From: Roseiflexus sp. RS-1
GTDB lineage: Bacteria > Chloroflexota > Chloroflexia > Chloroflexales > Roseiflexaceae
Assembly (NCBI RefSeq): GCF_000016665.1
Contig: NC_009523.1
Span: 1,178,001-1,242,000 of the forward strand
Direction: 5' to 3'
DNA: 64,000 bases
In this document: positions 52,561-61,163 of the stretch, one piece after another
Layout of the letters: each line of letters opens with the position of its first letter
Position numbering within the stretch: the stretch's first letter is position 1
Notes under the pieces: model-generated
The model's input: only the letters and a program-made list of their open reading frames with translations
Database searches by the model: none
What the model was told of the DNA's origin: nothing
Program-made: the position numbers and the translations under genes

Positions 52561-53436
52561 ATGCGGGAACATCAGCCATCATCCAGCGATCCGGTCACCG
52601 AACGGGTCATTGCAGAGGTGCACGCCACGCTTGCCGCTCGCTCCGAAGCAATACGGATGCGGCGCGCCGAAGAGGATCATCGCTGGCGAATGTTCTTTCT
52701 CATCATCCTGATCGCGCTGATCACGGCGATCTTCTTCGTTCCTGCACCGACGCTGGAGCGTAAGTTGATTCTGATCCTCAGCGGCGTCTGCGCTCAGCAG
52801 CACAACCTGTTTGTTGGCGGAATCCAGCTGCCGCTCTGCGCGCGTGATACGGGGATGTATCTCAGCGTCCTGGCAACACTGGGGGTCATCCGGCTACGCG
52901 GGCGAACACGCGCTGGCGCGCTTCCGCCCTGGCATATCCTGGCGTCGCTGATCGGACTCGTGGCGCTCATGGCGGTCGATGGCATTAATTCGACGATCAA
53001 TGAGATCGGGATGACGCCGTGGTACGAACCGCGCAACGATCTGCGCGCGGCAACCGGCATGGGCGCTGGTGTAGGGCTGGCAGTGGCGTTGACGCTTCTC
53101 TTCAACCGCTCACTGCGCCGTGATGTGGCGGTGAATCTGCCGGTGCTGGGGCAATGGCGCGAGCTGGGCATGATCGCCCTGATCAATACCGCGATCCTGA
53201 CCGCCATTCTACTCGATGTCGGATTGCTGGCGTGGCCCCTCGCGCTGCTCGACCTGATCGGTGTTGCAGGGACGCTGTTTGTGACAGCAGTGACCGCAAT
53301 TGCGGCGGTGATGAACTACGATGGAACGATCACACGTGTGACGCAACTGGCGCGCCCGGCGACGTTCGCACTCCTGGCGACCGGTGCGTTCCTGGCGGGC
53401 ATGGCGCTGATCCGCGCGACGCTGATGGGCGGCTAG
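52561..53436 (+). CDS. DUF2085 membrane protein
   Basis: A 291-residue membrane protein. I start at the ATG at 52561 because GGGGAG stands just before it. About five to six membrane helices are seen. The motif LSGVCAQQHNLFVGGIQLPLCARDTGMYLSVLATL is the DUF2085 signature (two cysteines with a RxxGxY-like box). The function of the family is unknown. It is divergent from the sortase gene. Confidence 0.8.
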   Translation: MREHQPSSSDPVTERVIAEVHATLAARSEAIRMRRAEEDHRWRMFFLIILIALITAIFFVPAPTLERKLILILSGVCAQQHNLFVGGIQLPLCARDTGMYLSVLATLGVIRLRGRTRAGALPPWHILASLIGLVALMAVDGINSTINEIGMTPWYEPRNDLRAATGMGAGVGLAVALTLLFNRSLRRDVAVNLPVLGQWRELGMIALINTAILTAILLDVGLLAWPLALLDLIGVAGTLFVTAVTAIAAVMNYDGTITRVTQLARPATFALLATGAFLAGMALIRATLMGG

Positions 53437-53445
53437 AGCACCAGA

Positions 53446-53766
53446 TCACGAATGACCAGAGCGTAGCATTCGGGCACGCCAGCGTGCAAGTTCCGCCAGG
53501 CGCCCGAACGACTCGTACAATCCAGGATCATGGGTTAGACGCGCCTGGCGCGCGACGATCTCTTCCGCCAGATGATCAAGAGCGTCGGCATCGTTCACGG
53601 TATCCTTGTAGCGCGCCATATATGCGTAAAAGCCGCCGTGCGCCGGGTTACAGACGCGCAAATCATACCGCCGATTGATGGCCTGCTCGTGCAGATGCTG
53701 CAACTCTTGTTGCGATGGCGCGGTGACGTTTGATGCGCGCACCGCCGATGTTCTGCGCCAGAACAT
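53446..53766 (-). CDS. Small uncharacterised soluble protein
   Basis: A 106-residue protein started at the ATG at 53766, with AGGAGGGG upstream. It is mostly helical, with a central INRRYDLRVCNPAHGGFYAYMARYKDTV and no known motif. It may be cytoplasmic. No family is recognised. It is convergent with the DUF2085 gene (9-bp gap) and divergent from the thioredoxin gene. The good ribosome site supports a real gene. Confidence 0.6.
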   Translation of the reverse strand: MFWRRTSAVRASNVTAPSQQELQHLHEQAINRRYDLRVCNPAHGGFYAYMARYKDTVNDADALDHLAEEIVARQARLTHDPGLYESFGRLAELARWRARMLRSGHS

Positions 53767-53943
53767 ACTGTCCCCCTCCTGTTCCGCCCATATGATGCAC
53801 GGCGCCGTTGTTCGGTTACAGAGCACACCGTACTATGACGTTAGCATTCCTCTAACACACTGCTACCGCAGAACCAATGTCAACAGCGTATAGTTATGCC
53901 AGCGTCAGGTGCAAACAACGACAATGATCAGGAGAAGACGACA

Positions 53944-54723
53944 ATGGCATTTGCAACACCTGTTCGTACAAGTGAGCAGAGCATCGACCGCGTGCTGCGC
54001 GCCGGTTTGCCGGTGGTATTGATATTCGACCGCCACGGTTGTCCGACCTGTCAGCAACTCGATGGGGTGATCGAGCGGCTGGCGAAACTCTTCGCGGGGC
54101 GCGTCCTCCTGGCACGGGTAGATGCCGATGATAATCCGGCGCTGGTGCGGAAGTACGCCATCACTGCCCTTCCCGGTCTGGTCTTCGTTAAAAACGGCGC
54201 GCCGGTGGCGCAAACAACCGGCGCTGTAGCGGAAGAGTCCTTGCGGGCATGGTTGACGTATCTGGCGGAGGGAGGCACACAACCGCCATTGCCCGCCGGT
54301 CCGAGCGTGCCGCTGCGGCGACCGGTTGCCCATCCGACATCCGATGTGCGCGCCGCGCGACAGGAAGCGGAGGAACGCGGCGTCAGCGCAATGCCGGTGA
54401 CGCTCAGTGATGCCACGTTCGATCAGATCGTCGCACGCAGCGATCAACCGGTGCTTGTCGATTTCTGGGCGCCGTGGTGCGGTCCGTGTCGCGCCGTCGC
54501 GCCAGCAGTCGAGCGACTGGCGCAGGAATTTGCCGGGCGCGCGGTGGTGGCCAAATTGAATGTGGACGACAACCCGCGCACGGCGCAGCGCTTTGGCATC
54601 AGCAGCATCCCTGCGCTGTACATCTTCAAAGGGGGGCGTGTGGTCGAGCGACTGATCGGCGCACAACCATACCCGGTGCTGCGCCAGGCGCTGGCGCGAC
54701 ATGCTGGCACGGTTGCAGCATAA
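53944..54723 (+). CDS. Tandem thioredoxin-domain protein
   Basis: A 259-residue protein with two thioredoxin folds. The first (residues 10-100) has the redox site CPTC in FDRHGCPTCQQL; the second (residues 150-259) has the classic WAPWCGPC. They are joined by a Pro/Arg-rich linker. The first domain, lacking the preceding Trp, may bind or store a partner, while the second looks fully reductive. I start at the ATG at 53944, after AGGAG. No signal peptide is seen. Two-domain thioredoxins are less common than single ones. Confidence 0.88.
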   Translation: MAFATPVRTSEQSIDRVLRAGLPVVLIFDRHGCPTCQQLDGVIERLAKLFAGRVLLARVDADDNPALVRKYAITALPGLVFVKNGAPVAQTTGAVAEESLRAWLTYLAEGGTQPPLPAGPSVPLRRPVAHPTSDVRAARQEAEERGVSAMPVTLSDATFDQIVARSDQPVLVDFWAPWCGPCRAVAPAVERLAQEFAGRAVVAKLNVDDNPRTAQRFGISSIPALYIFKGGRVVERLIGAQPYPVLRQALARHAGTVAA

Positions 54724-54783
54724 TCGATCGGCAGTGTGGAACGCTCGACGCCGGTCTCTCCTGCGTCGAGCGTTCTGCAACAA

Positions 54784-56349
54784 CTATGCGCTGGCGGTCG
54801 CTTCCATCTGACTCACACCGGTATCAACCTGGCGAAGTTCACGTTTGAGGATCTTTCCGGTTGCCGTCTTGGGCAGCGTATCGCGGATTTCGACGAAGCG
54901 CGGATACTTGTAGGCTGCCAGGCGTTCTTTGCAGTATTCGATGATCTCAGCCTCGGTGGCGGTTTGCCCCGGTTTGAACGCCACCACTGCCTTCACCTCT
55001 TCGCCGAGCGCCGGATCGGGCACGCCGATCACCGCCGCTTCGGCAATAGCGGGATGCCCGTAGAGCACCTCTTCGATCTCACGCGGATAGACATTGAAGC
55101 CGCCGCGGATGATCATATCTTTCACGCGGTCTTTGATAAAGAAGAACCCGTCATCGTCGCGGTACGCAATGTCGCCGCTGTAGAACCAGCCGTTGCGGAT
55201 CGCGTCGGCGGTGGCGTCGGGGCGCTTGTAGTACCCTTTCATCACATTATGACCGCGAATGACGATCTCCCCCAACTCGCCGTTGGGAACCTCACGCCCT
55301 TCGCTGTCCACCACGCGCATCTCGATGCCCCAGATCGGAATGCCGATCGAACCAGGCTTCGGCTCCCGGTCGAGGTGGTTGAACGATGCAACCGGCGAGG
55401 TTTCGGAGAGACCATACCCTTCGAGAATGGTGACGTTGTATTTGCGGTTGAAGGCGTGCATCACCTCCACCGGCATCGCTGCGCCACCCGACACGCAGAA
55501 CCTGAGCGCTGACAGATCGTACTGATCCGCATTCGGGAAATTGAGCAGGTAGAAGTACATCGTTGGCACACCGGCAAAATAGGTCACCCGGTCGCGCGCC
55601 ATCACCTCCAGCGCCTTCTGCGGCTCGAAGCGCGGCAGCAACGTGATTGTTCCGCCAAGGTAGAGCAGCGTGTTCATCACACACGTCTGCCCGAAACTGT
55701 GGAATAACGGCAACACTGCCAGGCCCACCGAATCGGATGAGATATCGAGCAACTTATCGGCGCAGATCGTCGCATTGAGGAACATGTTGGCGTGGGTCAG
55801 TTCGGCGCCCTTCGGACGGCCGGTGGTGCCGCTGGTGTACAGAATGACCGCCGTGTCGTCCGGCATCGTCTGGATGGTGTCGAAGACGTGCGGATTTTCG
55901 GCAAGGATGTTGCCAAGTGGAATCGCGCCATCCGGGAGGGTTGCAGTTGAACCGGGCGCCTGTGCGACGATCAGATGACGACAGGTTTCAGCCATGCGAA
56001 AACCATACGCCGCTTCGTCGAGAAAACCTTCCCAGACAATCAACGCTACCGAATCGCTATCCTCTAGATGATACTCGACCTCGTGGCGCTTGAACAGCAC
56101 ATTCAGCGGCACGACGGTCGCTCCTGCCTTCAGGATGCCGTAGTAGCACATGACGAAGTGCGGCGTGTTGGGGAGCATGATCGCAACCTTGTCGCCAGGA
56201 CGAACACCGAGTTTCGTCAGACCATTGGCGATTTTGCAGGCGGCGCCGTTCAGTTCGGCATAGTTCAGGCGGATGCTATCGAGGATGACGGCGGTCTTTC
56301 CAGGCGTGCGGCGAGCGCTCTCCTCCAGCAAGATGGCGAGATTCAGCAT
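54784..56349 (-). CDS. Long-chain fatty-acid/acyl-CoA synthetase
   Basis: A 521-residue AMP-forming ligase. The AMP motif is AVILYTSGTTGRPKGAELTH, with EGYGLSETSPV, WFYSGDIAYRDDDGFFFIKDRVKDMI and the C-terminal Lys in LPKTATGKILKREL. These are typical of fatty-acyl-CoA synthetases. I start at the ATG at 56349 because AAGGAGGG lies just upstream (MLNLAILLEESARRTPGKTA). The chain length used is not known. It converges with the thioredoxin gene. Confidence 0.92.
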   Translation of the reverse strand: MLNLAILLEESARRTPGKTAVILDSIRLNYAELNGAACKIANGLTKLGVRPGDKVAIMLPNTPHFVMCYYGILKAGATVVPLNVLFKRHEVEYHLEDSDSVALIVWEGFLDEAAYGFRMAETCRHLIVAQAPGSTATLPDGAIPLGNILAENPHVFDTIQTMPDDTAVILYTSGTTGRPKGAELTHANMFLNATICADKLLDISSDSVGLAVLPLFHSFGQTCVMNTLLYLGGTITLLPRFEPQKALEVMARDRVTYFAGVPTMYFYLLNFPNADQYDLSALRFCVSGGAAMPVEVMHAFNRKYNVTILEGYGLSETSPVASFNHLDREPKPGSIGIPIWGIEMRVVDSEGREVPNGELGEIVIRGHNVMKGYYKRPDATADAIRNGWFYSGDIAYRDDDGFFFIKDRVKDMIIRGGFNVYPREIEEVLYGHPAIAEAAVIGVPDPALGEEVKAVVAFKPGQTATEAEIIEYCKERLAAYKYPRFVEIRDTLPKTATGKILKRELRQVDTGVSQMEATASA

Positions 56350-56450
56350 CGAGTCCCTCCTTTGGTGAACAACTATGTCCGATTTTTCAGAGCGCGAGCG
56401 GGGGATAGGAGAATTATACGTGGTATAAACCGATGCTGTCAATCAGCTGC

Positions 56451-56479
56451 TTGCCAGGACCGACGCTTACTGCTACAAT
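56451..56479 (+). promoter_or_regulatory. Promoter of rpmG
   Basis: TTGCCA (56451-56456) and TACAAT (56474-56479) have an ideal 17-bp spacer and each match 5 of 6 consensus bases. The start codon is 50 bp downstream. Confidence 0.65.
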
Positions 56480-56528
56480 ACTTATAGCGTTATACGATAG
56501 CAGATGACATTCGAGGCAGTGATAGACT

Positions 56529-56693
56529 ATGGCAAGCAAAAAAGGAAATCGGATCATCATCAAACTGCGCAGCACCGAAAGCGCACATACGTACACAACA
56601 ACGAAGAACCGCAAGAACGATCCCAACCGGCTCGAACTGCGCCGCTATGATCCAACCCTGCGGCGGCACGTCATCTACCGCGAAACCAAGTAG
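56529..56693 (+). CDS. rpmG: Ribosomal protein L33
   Basis: A 54-residue L33 of the 50S subunit. The sequence [20 protein letters not shown], then [33 protein letters not shown], matches the family closely. It has none of the four zinc cysteines, so it is the C-minus form. It is preceded by a good promoter and followed by a terminator hairpin, so it is a single-gene transcript. Confidence 0.95.
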
Positions 56694-56721
56694 CGCGTTG
56701 CTGCGCGTCGATGTGTTCCGA

Positions 56722-56760
56722 AGCCGCATGATGGCGCTCATCGTGCGGTTTCTTATTATT
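56722..56760 (+). terminator. Terminator after rpmG
   Basis: CCGCATGATG (56724-56733) pairs with CATCGTGCGG (56739-56748) with one G-T pair, followed by TTTCTTATT. Confidence 0.75.
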
Positions 56761-56959
56761 GAGGCCACTGCAAAAACGTGCGTCACCGCTGCGGCGCAGC
56801 ATTCGCAGCGACGGATTCCATCGTGAGTCACGCACCCGCATGCTGCGCCAGCAATCCATCATGGTTCGTTTGGAGGGTTCTCTGTGCCCTCGGCGTCTCA
56901 GCGGTGCGTGTTTGCAGCGAAGTCAATATTCATTCATCATCAGGGGGGATACTGTCACC

Positions 56960-58516
56960 ATGAGGGTTGGTCTGCTTCCGCTCGATGAGCGGCCGGTCAA
57001 TACCCGATATCCGGCGATGATTGCGGCAATCGCCGGGGTCGAACTGGCGCTGCCGCCGGATGATCTGCTCAGCCATCTGCGAGAACCGGCGCGCTGCGAC
57101 GATCTCGCTGCCTGGTTGCGCGCGATTGCGCCAGCACTGGATGCGCTGATCGTCGATGTTGAGATGCTGGCGTTCGGGGGACTGATCGCATCGCGCATCT
57201 CTGATGATCCACCCGGCGCTGTGGTGAGCCGTCTGGATGTCTTGCGGGCGATCAGGGCGGAACTGCCCGACCTGCCGATCCTGGCGTTCAATGTTATCAC
57301 CCGTATTTCCAATGCCAATGCCTGCACCGAAGAGCCGCTCTACTGGGAAACCTACGGCACACGCCTCTACCGTCTATCGCAGTTGCTCGACCGCGCTGCG
57401 CAGGGTGAGCCGCTGCTCGACGAGATTGCTGCACTCCGCGACGAAATCCCCCCTGAAGTTCTGCGCGATATGCTGCGCCGCCGGTTGCGCAACCATATCG
57501 TTAACCTTGCGTCGCTCCATCTGCTCGACTCGGGCGCGATCAATCTGCTGGTCCTCAGTTCCGACGATACCAGTCCGTTCGGGCTTGGATCGCGCGAAAA
57601 ACGATGGCTGGCGAGTTGGGCGGAACTGTTGACGCTCGGCAGGGATCACCCGCTGACGGATGGACAGGATCAGGCGTTGCAAACGCCAGGAACGCTCCTG
57701 ATGTATCCCGGCGCCGATGAAGTGGGATGTGCGCTGCTGGCGCGGGTTATCAATCAGCATACCAGACGGACGCCGCGGATTGCGCCGCTGTACGCCATCC
57801 CTGGCGGCGAGGAGATCGTCGCGCCGTATGAAGATGGTCCCGTCCGTTTGACAGTCGAACGGCAGATCCAGGCTATCGGCGGGACACTCGCAACCGGCGA
57901 TGGCGAACCTGATCTGTGGCTGGCGGTCAATACGCCGTCGCCGCGTCGCACCGAGTGGGACGAGTCGTTTGCCGCCGAAGAGCGCGATGAGCGCTACGAT
58001 CATCTCGACGCGCTGGTGGATCGCGTCCATGAACTTCAGGAGCATGGTCAAAAGGTGATTGTGGCGGATGTGGCCTACCCGAATGGCGCCGATCCGGTGT
58101 TGATGGAGTTGCTGATCGAGAAGGTCGATCTCCTCAAACTGGCAGGGTTCGGCGCCTGGAATACCGCCGGTAATACGATCGGCACGGCGCTGGCGCAGGG
58201 ATGCGCGGCGCTGCTGGCGACGACGCCGGTGCAGCAGATCGCTCATCTCCGCTTCCTGCTCCACCGTTTTGTCGAAGACTGGGGGTATCAGCATGTGGTG
58301 CGGCGCGCTGCGCGCGCCTTGCTCGAACGGATGGCGGGAGTACATGAGCCGGACGATACAACGATCGGTGCGATCTGTCGCTGGATCGAAACCCACCTCA
58401 ATGCGCGTATTGGCGCACTTCCCGGCTTTGCCGGTCGCTGGCGCGTGACACCCGGCAGCACCCGTTTGCCCTGGAATCGTCTGTTCGAGGTCGATTTCGC
58501 TCTGGAGCTGGTGTGA
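56960..58516 (+). CDS. DUF4127 family protein
   Basis: A 518-residue protein starting MRVGLLPLDERPVNTRYPA, the exact opening of DUF4127. Other blocks are DVEMLAFGGLIASR, NVITRISNANACTEEPLYWETYG, VLSSDDTSPFGLGSREKRWL, YPGADEVGCALLARVINQ and GFGAWNTAGNTIGTALAQG. The pattern of Asp, Asn and His suggests a metal-dependent hydrolase acting on a glycan or nucleotide-like substrate, but no activity is established. I start at the ATG at 56960, after a GGGGGG stretch. It overlaps the Nth-like gene by four bases (GTGA). Confidence 0.85.
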   Translation: MRVGLLPLDERPVNTRYPAMIAAIAGVELALPPDDLLSHLREPARCDDLAAWLRAIAPALDALIVDVEMLAFGGLIASRISDDPPGAVVSRLDVLRAIRAELPDLPILAFNVITRISNANACTEEPLYWETYGTRLYRLSQLLDRAAQGEPLLDEIAALRDEIPPEVLRDMLRRRLRNHIVNLASLHLLDSGAINLLVLSSDDTSPFGLGSREKRWLASWAELLTLGRDHPLTDGQDQALQTPGTLLMYPGADEVGCALLARVINQHTRRTPRIAPLYAIPGGEEIVAPYEDGPVRLTVERQIQAIGGTLATGDGEPDLWLAVNTPSPRRTEWDESFAAEERDERYDHLDALVDRVHELQEHGQKVIVADVAYPNGADPVLMELLIEKVDLLKLAGFGAWNTAGNTIGTALAQGCAALLATTPVQQIAHLRFLLHRFVEDWGYQHVVRRAARALLERMAGVHEPDDTTIGAICRWIETHLNARIGALPGFAGRWRVTPGSTRLPWNRLFEVDFALELV

Positions 58517-59403
58517 CTGACTATCGCGCGTTGGGGGAACGGTTGCTGGCGTGCTTTGCCGCCCTCGACGAACACTTCGGTCACGAACCGCACTGGTGGC
58601 CCGTTATCACCGATGATCCGCCGTTCGAGGTGCTGGTCGGCGCGGTGCTGGTGCAGCAAACGCGCTGGGAAACGGTCGAGACGGCGATCATTCGGTTGCG
58701 CGACGCCGGGTTGATGTCGCCAGAGCGGCTTGCGACGGTCACGACCGACTCGCTTGCTGCGCTGATCCGTCCCTGCGCCTTCCATGCCCAAAAAGCCACG
58801 GGGCTGCACGCCATCTGTCGTGAGATTGTGCAGGAGTACGACGGTGACACGACACGGTTGCTCACCGGCGACCGTATGACCGTGCGCAACCGTCTGCTGG
58901 CGCTACCGCGCATCGGGCGCGAAACGGCGGACACGATCATGCTCTACGGCGGCGGATGGTCGCTATTTGTGGTGGATGCGTATGCGCGACGCCTGTTTGC
59001 GCGCCTCGATCTGGCGCCGGGGTTCGACTTCCTGCGTGCGCCGTATGATGCAGTCCAGCGCCTGGTCGAGCACGCGCTGATCCCGCTCCTGCCCGAGGTT
59101 TCGATCACCGTTCGAGAGAACTTCCATGTGCACCGGGCAATCGAGGCGAACGGCAGCAGCACCTTCTTCTTCGCCCAGTTCCACGCGCTGATCATCGAAG
59201 CCTGCGTTCACCATTGCCTGGCGCGTCACCCGCGCTGCAACCAGCCCGGCGCGCGACGCACGTTTGCCGATCCGCGCAAGTGCGCAACCCACTGCCTGAC
59301 GTGCAGCGGGTGCCCGCTGCGAGAACGTTGCGCCTTCAACGGAACAGCGACAGCGCATCGTGCTGCTGCTGCGCCAGTGCGCGTTCCAGTTGATCGCGCG
59401 TAA
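58513..59403 (+). CDS. HhH-GPD DNA glycosylase, Nth/MagIII-like
   Basis: A 296-residue base-excision glycosylase, started by a GTG that overlaps the DUF4127 stop. The helix-hairpin-helix is LLALPRIGRETADTIMLYG, followed by the catalytic Asp in WSLFVVDAYARRLFAR. The cysteines CATHCLTCSGCPLRERC would hold a 4Fe-4S cluster. In bifunctional Nth the hairpin has a Lys (IGRKTA); here it is Glu, so the enzyme is probably monofunctional, like MagIII, removing alkylated or damaged bases. The 3' end overlaps the convergent MshEN gene by 68 bp. Confidence 0.85.
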   Translation: MTDYRALGERLLACFAALDEHFGHEPHWWPVITDDPPFEVLVGAVLVQQTRWETVETAIIRLRDAGLMSPERLATVTTDSLAALIRPCAFHAQKATGLHAICREIVQEYDGDTTRLLTGDRMTVRNRLLALPRIGRETADTIMLYGGGWSLFVVDAYARRLFARLDLAPGFDFLRAPYDAVQRLVEHALIPLLPEVSITVRENFHVHRAIEANGSSTFFFAQFHALIIEACVHHCLARHPRCNQPGARRTFADPRKCATHCLTCSGCPLRERCAFNGTATAHRAAAAPVRVPVDRA

Positions 59404-60085
59404 TCCACCGCCGCCGGATCAGAATCTCGCCAAGCGTCTCGCGCCGACCAACCCGCCGGAGGTAGATCTGCTCGGTTAGCGCCTGTTCGAGACGCTCTGG
59501 CGGCAGCCCGCTGGCGATCAGGTATTCGCCAAGGGCGCGGGGCGCGGCATCATTCCCGATCCGCTGTTGAATCTGGGTCATCAGGGCGCGCGCCAGCGTT
59601 TCGGGGGTTACTTTGCCGCGCGCAATGGCAACATCGCCGAACATCATCTGTTCACCGCGGCGACGAATTGCCGCCTGTTCTTCGAGCAACCATTCCAGTT
59701 CCTGTTGCGTGATTGCCCCCATCTGCACCAGGATTGACCCCAGGGTTGGCGAGGCGTCCATCTGCTTGAAGATGCGCGGCTTGTGTCCCATCAACACCCG
59801 CCGCGCGCGCGCGGCACGCAGCGCACCGGAGGCTTCGGTATCACCTGGATCAATGATCAGGCGCTGCTCCAGGTAGGTGATTTCCAGTTCGATATCGTCG
59901 GGCGCCAGGGCGCTGGCACGCGCCAGGCAATCGAGACGGTGCGCTGGAACGGTCACTAGGTCTGCCAGCGCCAGCCATGCATCGACACAGCGATGACCGG
60001 TGGCCAGGTGATCGCGCAGGGCGTTGAAATCGTTGCGCATGGCAGCAACTGCCGGGCATGGGCGGGGACAGAGCGTGTCATTCAT
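59336..60085 (-). CDS. MshEN-like repeat protein (secretion-ATPase N-terminal repeats without the ATPase)
   Basis: A 249-residue protein. After a TPR-like first part (residues 20-100) come four copies of a short helix-loop unit beginning LGxxLxxxGxI, near residues 115-138 (LGSILVQMGAITQQELEWLL), 149-172, 185-207 and 218-240. These match the GspE/PilB N-terminal (MshEN) repeats, which in type IV pilus and secretion ATPases bind cyclic di-GMP. The ATPase itself is absent. It may be a free cyclic di-GMP-binding adaptor. The stop overlaps the convergent glycosylase gene. Confidence 0.75.
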   Translation of the reverse strand: MNDTLCPRPCPAVAAMRNDFNALRDHLATGHRCVDAWLALADLVTVPAHRLDCLARASALAPDDIELEITYLEQRLIIDPGDTEASGALRAARARRVLMGHKPRIFKQMDASPTLGSILVQMGAITQQELEWLLEEQAAIRRRGEQMMFGDVAIARGKVTPETLARALMTQIQQRIGNDAAPRALGEYLIASGLPPERLEQALTEQIYLRRVGRRETLGEILIRRRWITRDQLERALAQQQHDALSLFR

Positions 60086-60350
60086 ACAAGTGTTCGATAT
60101 GATGTCGAGCAGTGCATCATGCCAGAGGCTGCGATGTATTTCTTCCGAAGAACGTTACGAATACGCTGCATTCTCGGAAAATCCGGGCTATGGAAGCCTC
60201 ATTGCTGGGTCCAGACAATTTTACTATCGTATGTCGTATTGTACGACAATACCAGAGAAGTGACAAGAACTGAACTGAGGGGATATGAGGTTACAGCGAC
60301 GTGCAAAAACAGGTGACCTTCGGAATTGCGCGCCTCATACGGTCATGCGG
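60086..60350. other. Intergenic DNA upstream of the MshEN-like gene
   Basis: No gene, clear promoter or terminator is seen. The DNA is AT-richer than its neighbours at 60160-60290. Confidence 0.4.
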
Positions 60351-60442
60351 GCGAGCCGCCCGCGCACCCGGCACGCACGCGGCTCAATCATTGGAGCCAG
60401 GCGAGCCGCCCGCGCCCCCGGCACGCACGTGGCTCAATCATT
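60351..60442. repeat. Direct repeat of 42 bp, spaced 50 bp
   Basis: GCGAGCCGCCCGCGC and the following CCCGGCACGCACG and GGCTCAATCATT occur at 60351-60392 and again at 60401-60442, with only two differences. Confidence 0.85.
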
Positions 60443-60470
60443 TTGCATTTCGCTATAGGGGTGGGAGATC

Positions 60471-60561
60471 ACCTTTCACCTTCAACGTGCAACCTTCCAC
60501 CTTTCACCTTCAACGTGCAACTTTCAACGCGCAACCTTCCATCTGCAACCTTCAACTCTCC
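60471..60561. repeat. Heptanucleotide tandem array (ACCTTCA/ACGTGCA type)
   Basis: Thirteen consecutive 7-bp units, ACCTTTC, ACCTTCA, ACGTGCA, ACCTTCC and variants, run into the 3' end of the histidine-phosphatase gene (stop at 60552-60554). Confidence 0.9.
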
Positions 60562-61079
60562 ACCGCCATATCCGGGCGGAACGCGAGCGACCAGCGCCAC
60601 CCCTGATCGGTGCGCACGCCATGCCAGATTCCGGCGGTCGGGGCGTGGTTGCCGTTATCGTACCGATGCCCGCTCAGATCGATACGGTCGCCGGTTGTGT
60701 AGTGCAGCGCAGCCAGGATGCAACCGCCATGGGTCACAAGCGCCACACGCTGCAACGGCGTGTCGTCGAGTTGATTGAGGAGATCGGCGATCCGGGCGCG
60801 CACCTCTGAATGCTGCTCACCCGGTGCAACTTCACGCAGCGCCTCGATAACGGTCGGCGTCAGCCCGATCAGTTGCCCGATCACCGTTGCCGTTGCAACC
60901 GTGCGGGTGAACGGCGACGAAAGCAGACGTTCGATACCACGATCTCGCAGCCAGTGCCCCGCCTGCACTGCCTCTTCCTCACCGCGCAGCGTCAATGGCG
61001 GACCTGGCATCACTGTGTAGGGCAATCCGGTTGTGCGATCCGGCGCGGCATGTCGGATCAAAAACAGTTCATTCAACAT
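60552..61079 (-). CDS. Histidine phosphatase family protein
   Basis: A 175-residue phosphoglycerate-mutase-like phosphatase. The phospho-histidine is in LFLIRHAAPDRT, with LSSPFTRTVATA and VTHGGCILAALHY completing the pocket. I start at the ATG at 61079 (MLNELFLIRHAAP); an ATG at 61088 adds three residues. Substrates of such enzymes range from alpha-ribazole phosphate to sugar phosphates. The last residues (MAVES) and the stop fall in a heptamer repeat array, so the C-terminus may be altered. It is divergent from the patatin gene. Confidence 0.88.
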   Translation of the reverse strand: MLNELFLIRHAAPDRTTGLPYTVMPGPPLTLRGEEEAVQAGHWLRDRGIERLLSSPFTRTVATATVIGQLIGLTPTVIEALREVAPGEQHSEVRARIADLLNQLDDTPLQRVALVTHGGCILAALHYTTGDRIDLSGHRYDNGNHAPTAGIWHGVRTDQGWRWSLAFRPDMAVES

Positions 61080-61163
61080 ACTGAACATTGTACCAGATTG
61101 TGGTAGACTGCTTCGACGCACGCTGTCACTGAACGTCGCATACCTGAACGAAGGGAAACCGGC

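Noticed and set aside
57374-58396. A 340-codon minus-strand frame opposite the DUF4127 gene
   Set aside because: DUF4127 has recognisable family blocks along its whole length; the antisense frame has none.
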